Notes under the pieces: generated by a model
Databases searched by the model: none
What the model was told of the DNA's origin: nothing
Seen by the model: only the letters and a program-made list of their open reading frames with translations
Part shown: in pieces, positions 6,434 to 12,917 of the stretch
Numbering within the stretch: the first letter of the stretch is position 1
Layout: the number at the start of each line of letters is the position of its first letter
Position numbers and translations under genes: made by a program
DNA from: Candidatus Rokuibacteriota bacterium
GTDB lineage: Bacteria; Methylomirabilota; Methylomirabilia; Rokubacteriales; CSP1-6
Length of the DNA: 16,259 bases
Reading direction: 5' to 3'
NCBI GenBank assembly: GCA_003221435.1
Contig: QHRS01000085.1
Span: forward strand, 3,891 to 20,149

Positions 6434-7803
6434 AGCCCTGGGGCGGGCGATTCCGCGAGGCCGCACACCCCGCGGCGGAACGGTTCACCGCGTCGCTTTC
6501 CTTCGACCGGCGGCTTTGGGCTCACGACCTCAGGGCCAGTGAAGCCTGGGCCGGCGCGCTCGAGCGCGCGGGCTTGCTGTCGCCAGCCGAGCTCGCCGAG
6601 ATCCTCAACGGGCTCGCCGAGGTGCGGCGGGAGTTCGAGGACGGCTCGTTCCCCTTCCGGCCGGAGCTCGAGGACCTCCACATGAACGTCGAGCGGCGGC
6701 TCCAGGAGAAGATCGGCGCCGTCGGCGGCAAGCTCCACACCGGCCGGTCGCGCAACGATCAGATCGCGGTCGACGAGCGGCTGTACCTCAAGGACGCCGT
6801 CACCAGGATCCTCGCAGGGCTCACGGCGGTCCAGTCGGCGCTGATCGACCGCGCGGCCGACACTCTGGACGCGCCGATGCCAGGCTACACGCACCTTCAG
6901 CGCGCGCAGCCGATTCTCCTCGCACACCACCTGCTCGCGTATGTGTTCATGCTCGAGCGCGACCGCGAGCGGTTCGATGCCTGCCGCGTGCGAGCGGACG
7001 TGCTCCCGCTCGGCGCGGGCGCGCTTGCCGGCACCGCGTTTCCGATCGACCGCGAGGCCCTGGCGCGCGACCTCGGCTTTCGCGCGGTCACCCAGAACAG
7101 CCTCGACGCCGTCAGTGATCGGGACTACCTGATCGAGTTTCTCGCCGCGGGGGCGATCGCCGGCATGCATGGCTCGCGGCTGGCGGCCGACCTGACCCTC
7201 TGGGCGACGGCGGAATTTGGCTTCGTCGAGTTCCACGACGAGTTTGCGACCGGGTCGTCGATGATGCCGCAGAAGAAGAACCCGGACGTGGCCGAGCTGA
7301 TCCGCGGCAAGAGCGGGCGGCTCTACGGCAACCTGGTCGCGCTCCTCACCACGATGAAGGGGCTCCCGCTCTCCTACAACGCCGACATGCAGGAGGACAA
7401 GGAGCCGTTCTTCGACAGTGTCGACACGCTCGAGGCGATCGCCGGCGTGCTGCCGCCCCTCATCCGGTCGCTGTCGTTTGACACCCGCCGGATGCGCGAA
7501 GCCGCCGGTGCGGACTTCTCGACGGCGACCGACCTCGCCGACTACCTCGTCCGCAAAGGGCTCCCCTTTCGCCAGGCTCACGAGGTCGTCGGCCGGATCG
7601 TCCGCTCCGCGATCGACGCGGGGAAGCGGCTCGACGACCTGGCGCTCGACGACCTGCGCCGCTTCTCCGCGCTCTTCGAGAAGGACGCGCTGGACGCGGT
7701 CAGCGTCGAGGCGTCCCTGCGCGCGCGCGCCGTGATCGGAGGCACCGCGCCCGGATCCGTGAAGGACGCGCTCGCGCTCGCTCGACGCCTCCTCGGCGCA
7801 TGA
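6430..7803 (+). CDS. argH: argininosuccinate lyase
   Basis: A 457-residue protein of typical ArgH length. It splits argininosuccinate to arginine and fumarate, the last step of arginine synthesis, as a cytosolic homotetramer. Seen motifs are KPWGGRF at the N-terminus, TGRSRNDQ from residue 104, GYTHLQRAQP with the conserved histidine at 155, and the fumarase/aspartase superfamily signature GSSMMPQKKN at 275-284 with the catalytic-loop serines. The TTG start at 6430 is set by the universal KPWGGRF beginning and overlaps the acyltransferase stop as TTGA; the frame stays open upstream, so the ATG further up is not the start. No other arginine gene is in the window. The stop lies in an ATGA that also begins the first tandem-repeat unit. 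Confidence 0.96.
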   Translation: MKPWGGRFREAAHPAAERFTASLSFDRRLWAHDLRASEAWAGALERAGLLSPAELAEILNGLAEVRREFEDGSFPFRPELEDLHMNVERRLQEKIGAVGGKLHTGRSRNDQIAVDERLYLKDAVTRILAGLTAVQSALIDRAADTLDAPMPGYTHLQRAQPILLAHHLLAYVFMLERDRERFDACRVRADVLPLGAGALAGTAFPIDREALARDLGFRAVTQNSLDAVSDRDYLIEFLAAGAIAGMHGSRLAADLTLWATAEFGFVEFHDEFATGSSMMPQKKNPDVAELIRGKSGRLYGNLVALLTTMKGLPLSYNADMQEDKEPFFDSVDTLEAIAGVLPPLIRSLSFDTRRMREAAGADFSTATDLADYLVRKGLPFRQAHEVVGRIVRSAIDAGKRLDDLALDDLRRFSALFEKDALDAVSVEASLRARAVIGGTAPGSVKDALALARRLLGA

Positions 7804-7853
7804 ACGCACCGCTCGCGGCGCGGACGACGGGACAGGCGCGTCGTCGCGGCGGG

Positions 7854-7885
7854 GTGCGGGCGGGCGACAGCCCGGGTGCCCGCAG
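7854..7885. repeat. hairpin in tandem unit 1
   Basis: TGCGGGC (7855-7861) pairs with GCCCGCA (7878-7884), with a nested GGGC/GCCC inside, giving a two-tier GC stem. It lies about 50 bases past the argH stop and could act as a REP-like mRNA stabiliser or attenuator of argH. Confidence 0.5.
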
Positions 7886-7940
7886 GATGAACGCGACTCT
7901 CGCAGCGTGGACGACAGGGCAAGCGCGTCGTCGCGGCGGG

Positions 7941-7972
7941 GTGCGGGCGGGCGACAGCCCGGGTGCCCGCAC
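7941..7972. repeat. hairpin in tandem unit 2, directly upstream of the lipoprotein signal peptide
   Basis: GTGCGGGC (7941-7948) pairs perfectly with GCCCGCAC (7965-7972) with a nested GGGC-GACA-GCCC inside. It ends four bases before the TTG proposed as the lipoprotein start and could limit ribosome access to it. Confidence 0.5.
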
Positions 7973-7976
7973 CCTG

Positions 7977-9035
7977 TTGAAGATCGTAATTCCGCTCGCG
8001 CTCGTGGCTCTCGCGGGCTGCGGGCGCAAGGGCCCGCCGGTCGCGCCCGAGGTTCGCCTCCCGCTGCCGCCGAGCGAGGTGAGAGCCACCGTTGGCCCGG
8101 GTGAGATTACCCTCACCTGGAAGAACCCGACCCGGCGCGCCGACAACCGCCGCTTGCGCGATCTCGCCGCCGTTCGGATCTACCGCGTAGGAGACTCCGG
8201 TGTGGGCGAGCCCAGGCCCGCGATACTCGAAGGGGACAAGATCATCGGCTACACCGAGCTGATCGAGGTCAGGATCGAACGGCCCGAGCCGGCCGTCATC
8301 GAGGGCGGTCGCGGACGACTCGTCGATCGCGCTGGTCTGAAGGACGGACAGCGCTACACATACGTGCTGACGGCCAGCGATTTCCTCGGGCGCACGAGCG
8401 CGCCGTCTCAGCGGGTGTCCATCCTGTTCATCACCGCCCCCAAGCCTCCGGTGAACCTGACTGGCATCGCCGGTGAGCGGCAGGTCGAGCTGACGTGGGA
8501 GCCGTCGCCCTCGCTCAGCGACGGAAGCCCGCTCGCGGGCGCCATCACCTACCAGGTCCTCCGCGCGTCGAGCCCCACTGCGGTCCCGACCCCGGTCACC
8601 CTGGCCCCGATCGGTAACAGGCAGTACACGGACCGGGATCTCGAGAACGAGCAGACCTACTTCTATTCGGTGCAGGCGGTGCGCGCCGATGTGGGCAGCG
8701 TCGCGGTGGGCGAGCCCTCGAGCCCCATCGCCCTCACGCCGCGCAAGATGACGCCGCCGGCGCCGCCCTCTGGACTCATCGCGATCGCCTCGGCCGATGC
8801 GGTGCGGCTCGCCTGGGAGGCGAGCCCCGAGGCGGACGTTGCGGGGTACGTGATCTACCGCGCGGCCGGGAACGGTGACATGGTCCGGATCGCGCGCGTG
8901 ACCGTGCCGACGACCGTGTTCGTCGACCGCGCCGTCGCCGCGGGGCCCTACCGCTACGCGGTCAGCGCCTTCGACCGGGCCTCGCGGCCGAACGAGAGCG
9001 GCCGATCCGCCGAGGTCCGCGTGACCGTCAGGTAG
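7977..9035 (+). CDS. lipoprotein with LptM-like N-terminus and three fibronectin type III domains
   Basis: From the TTG at 7977 this is a 352-residue lipoprotein: MKIVIPLALVALAGC forms a short signal peptide with lipobox LAGC (Cys15). The mature end CGRKGPPVAPE resembles the CGxKGP start of LptM/YifL lipoproteins, which commonly neighbour lysA or dapF. Three Fn3-like modules follow: one beginning near LPPSEVRATVGPGEITLTW, one near PPVNLTGIAGERQVELTW and one near PPSGLIAIASADAVRLAW, each with the late YxYxVxAxD-type strand. It is probably anchored in the outer membrane; Fn3 repeats suggest protein contacts. The start is uncertain. ATG 7800 (overlapping argH), ATG 7887, GTG 7941 and CTG 7974 are all in frame, but the first two put long Arg-rich tandem-repeat peptide ahead of the signal sequence. 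No good Shine-Dalgarno precedes any of them. A role in outer-membrane assembly is inference only. Confidence 0.82.
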   Translation: MKIVIPLALVALAGCGRKGPPVAPEVRLPLPPSEVRATVGPGEITLTWKNPTRRADNRRLRDLAAVRIYRVGDSGVGEPRPAILEGDKIIGYTELIEVRIERPEPAVIEGGRGRLVDRAGLKDGQRYTYVLTASDFLGRTSAPSQRVSILFITAPKPPVNLTGIAGERQVELTWEPSPSLSDGSPLAGAITYQVLRASSPTAVPTPVTLAPIGNRQYTDRDLENEQTYFYSVQAVRADVGSVAVGEPSSPIALTPRKMTPPAPPSGLIAIASADAVRLAWEASPEADVAGYVIYRAAGNGDMVRIARVTVPTTVFVDRAVAAGPYRYAVSAFDRASRPNESGRSAEVRVTVR

Positions 9036-9044
9036 ACGATCGAA

Positions 9045-9063
9045 GGGGGCCTCGACGGCCCCC
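9045..9063 (+). terminator. GC hairpin after the lipoprotein gene
   Basis: GGGGGCC and GGCCCCC pair over seven bases around a TCGAC loop, nine bases after the lipoprotein stop. A second small stem (CGCGG/CCGCG at 9064-9078) follows. There is no U tract. The core matches that of the hairpin at 3577-3603, suggesting that this genome uses U-less GC hairpins at operon ends. Confidence 0.5.
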
Positions 9064-9080
9064 CGCGGCGGCTCCGCGCC

Positions 9081-9109
9081 TTGACTTGAGATGACCGGAG
9101 TGTTACGGT
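9081..9109 (+). promoter_or_regulatory. promoter candidate for lysA
   Basis: TTGACT (five of six to TTGACA) at 9081-9086 and TACGGT (three of six to TATAAT) at 9104-9109 are separated by 17 bases. Transcription would start near 9117, after the terminator-like hairpins and 25 bases before the lysA ATG. The strong -35 makes it plausible; the -10 is poor. Confidence 0.4.
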
Positions 9110-9141
9110 CAGCGAACGAAAAGCCTCAAGGTCACGCGGAC

Positions 9142-10392
9142 ATGGACCACTTCCACTATCTGAACGGAGAGCTGTGCTGCGAGGGCGTTTCGCTGCGCGC
9201 GATCGCCGACTCCGCCGGCACGCCCGCCTACGTCTACTCGAAGGCGGCGCTGCTCGAGAACCTCGCCGCCTACGACCGGGCGTTCGCATCCGTCCCGCAC
9301 CTCGTCTGCTACGCGGTGAAGGCGAACTCGAACCTCGGGGTGCTCGCGACGCTGGCGCGGGCCGGCGCCGGCGCGGACATCGTGTCCGGCGGCGAGCTTC
9401 ACCGCGCCCTCCGCGCAGGCGTGCCGCCGCAGAAGATCACCTTCGCGGGCGTGGGCAAGACCCGCGAGGAGATGCGCGAGGCGCTCAAGGCCGAGATCCT
9501 CGTGTTCAACGTCGAGTCCGCAAGCGAGCTCGCCGCGCTCAACGAAACGGCGCAGGCCAGCGGCGTGCGCGCGCCCGTCGCCGTGCGGGTGAACCCGGGC
9601 GTGGATTCGGACACGCATCCCTACATCGCGACCGGGATGAAGACCGCGAAGTTCGGCATCCCGATCGCCGAGGCCGTGCGGGTGTACGAGGAGGCCGCGG
9701 GCATGCCGGGCATCTCGGTGATCGGCGTGCAGATGCACATCGGCTCGCAGCTCACGAAGACCTCGCCCTTTGCCGACGCCGTCGCGCGCCTGGCCGAGCT
9801 GGTCCTAACGCTGCGGACCGTGGGCATCGACGTCCGCCTGGTGGACGTCGGGGGCGGCCTCGGCATCCAGTACAAGGACGAGGTTCCCCCGAGCCCGGAT
9901 GCGTACGCGAGCGTCCTGCTGCCCGCACTCCGGCCCCTCGGAGTGGTTGTCCTGCTGGAGCCCGGCCGGTCGATCGTCGGCAACGCCGGCGTGCTCGTGA
10001 CGCGCGCGCTCTATCGCAGGGTGAGCGCCGAGAAGACCTTCGTGATCGTCGACGCCGGGATGAACGACCTCATCCGTCCGGCGCTCTACGGCGCATATCA
10101 CGAGATCCGGCCGGTCCTCGAGGCGGGGCGCCGGCGCCCCGGCGAGACGGTCGACGTCGTCGGCCCGATCTGCGAGTCCGGCGACTTCCTCGCCAGGGAC
10201 CGCGAGCTGCCGAGGGTGGAGGAAGACGACCTCCTCGCAGTGATGAGCAGCGGTGCCTACGGCTTCGCGATGGCGTCCAACTACAACGCGCGCCCGCGGG
10301 CTGCCGAGATCCTGGTCGACGATCGCCGGTACACCATCGTCCGTCGCCGCGAGACCTACGAGGATCTCGTGGCCGGGGAGAGCCTGCCATGA
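9142..10392 (+). CDS. lysA: diaminopimelate decarboxylase
   Basis: A 416-residue fold-III PLP enzyme that decarboxylates meso-diaminopimelate to lysine. Seen: the PLP lysine K60 in YAVKANSN, GADIVSGGEL, HIGSQ with H199, the phosphate-binding GGGLG at 237-241, EPGR at 273-276, and the catalytic cysteine C344 in CESGDFLA. The ATG at 9142 is chosen because it gives the normal length, is preceded by AAGGT nine bases upstream, and lies after the promoter candidate; an in-frame ATG at 9091 falls within the promoter itself. The stop overlaps the dapA start (ATGA). It heads the lysine cluster. No lysine riboswitch fits in the short 106-base upstream region. Confidence 0.96.
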   Translation: MDHFHYLNGELCCEGVSLRAIADSAGTPAYVYSKAALLENLAAYDRAFASVPHLVCYAVKANSNLGVLATLARAGAGADIVSGGELHRALRAGVPPQKITFAGVGKTREEMREALKAEILVFNVESASELAALNETAQASGVRAPVAVRVNPGVDSDTHPYIATGMKTAKFGIPIAEAVRVYEEAAGMPGISVIGVQMHIGSQLTKTSPFADAVARLAELVLTLRTVGIDVRLVDVGGGLGIQYKDEVPPSPDAYASVLLPALRPLGVVVLLEPGRSIVGNAGVLVTRALYRRVSAEKTFVIVDAGMNDLIRPALYGAYHEIRPVLEAGRRRPGETVDVVGPICESGDFLARDRELPRVEEDDLLAVMSSGAYGFAMASNYNARPRAAEILVDDRRYTIVRRRETYEDLVAGESLP

Positions 10393-11276
10393 AGCCGATG
10401 TTTCAGGGCTCGATCGTCGCGCTCGTCACACCGTTCAGGAACGGCCACGTCGACGAAGCGAAGATCCGGGAGCTGGTCGAGTTCCACGTCGCCCACGGCA
10501 CGGACGGGATCGTGCAGTGCGGCACGACGGGCGAATCGCCGACGCTCTCGCACGAGGAGCACCGCCGGGTCATCGAGATCGTGGTCGAGACGGCGGGCCG
10601 GCGCCTCGCCGTCATCGCGGGGACCGGCTCCAACTCCACGCGGGAGGCGATCGAGCTGACGCGCCACGCGAGGGCGGTCGGCGCCGACGGCGCCCTGCTC
10701 GTGAACCCGTACTACAACAAGCCGACGCAGGAGGGCCTCTACCAGCACTTCCGGGCGATCGCCGAGGCCGTCGACCTGCCGCTCCTCGTCTACAACATCG
10801 CGAGCCGCACCGCCGTCAACGTCGAGACCGACACCCTAGCCCGGCTCGCGCGCGACTGCAAGAACATCGTCGGCGTCAAGGAAGCGTCCGGGTCGCTCGA
10901 TCAGATGACGCAGGTGATCCTCGCCTGCGGCCCCGAGTTCTCGGTCCTCTCCGGCGACGACACCCTCACGCTGCCGCTCATGTCCGTCGGTGGCCGAGGC
11001 GTCATCTCCGTCATCGCGAATATCGTGCCCAAGGAGACCGCCGAGATGACGCACGCCGCGCTCGAGGGCGACTGGAAGCGCGCGCGCGAGCTGCATCTCC
11101 GGTTGTTCCCGCTGGCCCGCGCCGCCTTCATCGAGACCAATCCGATCCCGATCAAGGAAGCCATGGCGATGGCGCAGATGATCGCCCCCGAGTTTCGATT
11201 GCCGATGTGCCGCATGGCCGAGGCCAATCGCGAACGCCTCCGCACAGTGCTCCGGCCGTACGGGCTCGTGAAGTAG
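10389..11276 (+). CDS. dapA: 4-hydroxy-tetrahydrodipicolinate synthase
   Basis: A 295-residue aldolase of the DapA/NAL family, condensing pyruvate with aspartate semialdehyde at the entry to diaminopimelate synthesis. Seen: GTTGESPTLSHEEH, NPYYNKPTQEGLYQHF with the tyrosine dyad region, Y135 in the YNIASRT motif (usually YNVP-RT), and the Schiff-base lysine K164 in GVKEASG. The C-terminus has ETNPIPIKEAM. The diagnostic GTTGES supports true DapA over other family members, as does the position between lysA and dapB. The start ATG overlaps the lysA stop and has GGGGAG eight bases upstream, which is one of the best ribosome-binding sites in the window. Confidence 0.96.
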   Translation: MKPMFQGSIVALVTPFRNGHVDEAKIRELVEFHVAHGTDGIVQCGTTGESPTLSHEEHRRVIEIVVETAGRRLAVIAGTGSNSTREAIELTRHARAVGADGALLVNPYYNKPTQEGLYQHFRAIAEAVDLPLLVYNIASRTAVNVETDTLARLARDCKNIVGVKEASGSLDQMTQVILACGPEFSVLSGDDTLTLPLMSVGGRGVISVIANIVPKETAEMTHAALEGDWKRARELHLRLFPLARAAFIETNPIPIKEAMAMAQMIAPEFRLPMCRMAEANRERLRTVLRPYGLVK

Positions 11277-11288
11277 CCGCGCGGCTTC

Positions 11289-12092
11289 ATGGCCGACGTC
11301 GTCGTTGCCGGCGCTGCCGGTCGCATGGGGTGTCGCGTCGTGGCCTGCCTGGCCGAAGACCGACAGCTCCGGCTGGCCGCCGCGCTCGAGGCCGCGACCC
11401 ATCCGGCGATCGGGCGCGACGCGGGCGAGGTGGCCGGCTGCAGCCGCCTCGGCGTCCCCATCGGCAGCGACCCGAAGGAGGCGCTCACCGCCGGCCGGAT
11501 CCTGATCGAATTCTCCGTCCCCGAGGCGAGCCTGGAGCACCTGCGGATCGTCGCGGCAGTCGGCGGCCGCGCCGTGGTCGGCACCACCGGCTTCACCGCG
11601 GCACAGCGGAGCGAGATCAGCGGCCTGGCCACACAGTGCGCGATCTTGCTGTCACCCAACATGTCGGTCGGCGTGAACCTCGCGTTCAAGCTGCTCGCCC
11701 TCATGGCGACGGCGCTCGGCAACGAGTACGATGTCGAGATCACCGAGATTCACCATCGCCTGAAGAAGGATGCGCCGAGCGGCACCGCGCTGCGCATGGC
11801 CGAGGTCGTGGCGGAGGCGCTCGGCCGCGACCCAGCCCGTGTGGCCGTCTATGGACGGAAGGGCGTGCCCGGCGAGCGGACGCGCGAGGAGATCGGGATC
11901 CTCTCGCTGCGCTCCGGCGACGTCGTCGGCGAGCACACCGTCTCCTTCGGCGGCCTCGGCGAGCGGCTCGAGCTCACCCACCGCGCCCACAGTCGCGACA
12001 CGTTCGCGCGGGGCGCGCTCCGCGCGGCGCGGTTCATCGCCGCCCGGAGTCCGGGCCTCTACTCGATGCAAGACGCGCTGGGGCTCGCATAA
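11289..12092 (+). CDS. dapB: 4-hydroxy-tetrahydrodipicolinate reductase
   Basis: A 267-residue NAD(P)H-dependent reductase that acts on the DapA product. The dinucleotide-binding GAAGRMG is at residues 8-14. Further motifs are EFSVPEA, GTTGF in the hinge, SPNMSVGVN, and the catalytic block EIHHRLKKDAPSGTAL, in which H155 and K159 match the His and Lys of the E. coli enzyme (EAHHRHKVDAPSGTA). The C-terminal SFGGLGERLELTHRAHSRDTFARGAL is typical. It begins 12 bases after dapA, with no clear Shine-Dalgarno, and is presumably cotranscribed with it. Confidence 0.96.
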   Translation: MADVVVAGAAGRMGCRVVACLAEDRQLRLAAALEAATHPAIGRDAGEVAGCSRLGVPIGSDPKEALTAGRILIEFSVPEASLEHLRIVAAVGGRAVVGTTGFTAAQRSEISGLATQCAILLSPNMSVGVNLAFKLLALMATALGNEYDVEITEIHHRLKKDAPSGTALRMAEVVAEALGRDPARVAVYGRKGVPGERTREEIGILSLRSGDVVGEHTVSFGGLGERLELTHRAHSRDTFARGALRAARFIAARSPGLYSMQDALGLA

Positions 12093-12155
12093 CGTGCCGT
12101 ACGGGGAGCCATGAATCCGGGCCGATCTCACGGGGCGACATAGCCAGGGACAGTC

Positions 12156-12917
12156 ATGCGAATCGTCAGGTTCAGCGCGGCGGGCAAGACGCGGTACGGC
12201 GTCCTCGAAGGTCACCACGTGGTGGAATACTCGGGCACCCCGTTCGGCCCGTTCAAGCGCGGGCGGCGGAAGTTCCTCCTGAAGCAGGTCGTGCTGCTCG
12301 CCCCGGTGGTCCCGTCCAAGATCGTCGCGATCGGCCTGAACTACCGGGACCACGCGGAGGAGGTCGGGATGCCGATCCCCGACGAGCCGTATATCTTCTT
12401 CAAGCCGGTCTCGGCGATCGTCGGCCCCGAGGATTCGATTATCCTGCCTCCGATCTCGACGCGGGTCGACTACGAAGGCGAGCTGGCGATCGTGATCAAG
12501 AAGCGGTGCCGCAACGCGCCCGCGAGCCGCGCCCGTGAGTACGCCCTCGGCTACACGTGCCTGAACGACGTGACGGCGCGCGACCTGCAGCGCAAGGACG
12601 GCCAGCCGTGCCGCGCGAAGGCCTTCGACACCTTCGCGCCGATCGGACCGTGCATCGCGACCGACATCGAGCCGAACGCGGTCCAGATCGAGACGTACCT
12701 CAACGGCGAGTGCCGGCAGGCCTCCAACACGAAGATGTTCATCTTTCCGGTCGAAGACGTGATCGCGCGCGTCTCGCAAGTGATGACCCTCCTGCCCGGC
12801 GACGTGATCTCGACCGGGACGCCCGCGGGCATCGGACCGATGCGCTCGGGCGACCGCGTGGAAGTCCGCATCGACGGCATCGGAACCCTCAAGAACGGCG
12901 TGATGAGCCTTCCGTGA
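12156..12917 (+). CDS. fumarylacetoacetate hydrolase (FAH) family protein
   Basis: A 253-residue protein of the YcgM/FAHD1-like branch. Seen: GLNYRDHAEE at 60-69 (the NYxxHxxE lid motif), the metal-binding DYEGELAIVI with E107 and E109, NDVTARDLQ with the third ligand D138, KAFDTFAPIGP at 155-165, and STGTPAGIGPM at 219-229. Family members include acylpyruvate hydrolases, 2-hydroxyhepta-2,4-diene-1,7-dioate isomerases and oxaloacetate decarboxylases or tautomerases, so the substrate is not determined. AGGGA five bases before the ATG supports the start. It sits 63 bases after dapB and overlaps dapL by GTGA, inside the lysine cluster. A link to oxaloacetate or pyruvate, the precursors of this pathway, is conceivable but only inferred. 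Confidence 0.88.
   Translation: MRIVRFSAAGKTRYGVLEGHHVVEYSGTPFGPFKRGRRKFLLKQVVLLAPVVPSKIVAIGLNYRDHAEEVGMPIPDEPYIFFKPVSAIVGPEDSIILPPISTRVDYEGELAIVIKKRCRNAPASRAREYALGYTCLNDVTARDLQRKDGQPCRAKAFDTFAPIGPCIATDIEPNAVQIETYLNGECRQASNTKMFIFPVEDVIARVSQVMTLLPGDVISTGTPAGIGPMRSGDRVEVRIDGIGTLKNGVMSLP

Larger units (their letters stand above)
7800..7973. repeat. two tandem copies of an 87-bp unit at the argH-lipoprotein junction
   Basis: Unit 1 is 7800-7886 and unit 2 is 7887-7973. Both begin ATGAACGC. The last part is identical over 49 bases (7836-7884 against 7923-7971), while the first 36 bases differ at eight sites. The unit is 29 codons long and has no stop in the lipoprotein frame, so both copies read through to the lipoprotein as two near-identical peptides (each with TTGQARRRGGVRAGDSPGAR). 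Six of the eight differences fall at third codon positions of that frame. Unit 1 begins inside the argH stop ATGA. With only two units it is not a CRISPR. It could be a local duplication or a dispersed REP-like element. Confidence 0.9.

Noticed and set aside
6265..7809. 514-codon minus-strand open frame opposite argH
   Set aside because: Shadow of argH; ends coincide with nothing and the product has no recognisable domain.
7800..7973. CRISPR-like direct repeats
   Set aside because: Only two directly abutting copies without spacers, and no cas gene nearby.
9036..9141. lysine riboswitch or T-box before lysA
   Set aside because: The 106-base region is mostly two GC hairpins and a promoter candidate; it is too short for the lysine element and shows no T-box core.
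9091..9141. upstream ATG at 9091 as the lysA start
   Set aside because: It would add 17 poorly conserved-looking residues, lies between the -35 and -10 of the promoter candidate, and lacks the AAGGT that precedes 9142.
9174..10388. long plus-strand open frame overlapping lysA and entering the dapA frame
   Set aside because: The part before 10389 is an Arg-rich shadow of lysA. Only the dapA portion from 10389 is real.
12093..12155. small gene in the dapB-FAH gap (ATG at 12111)
   Set aside because: The frame closes after ten codons at the TAG in 12141-12143 and has no ribosome-binding site.
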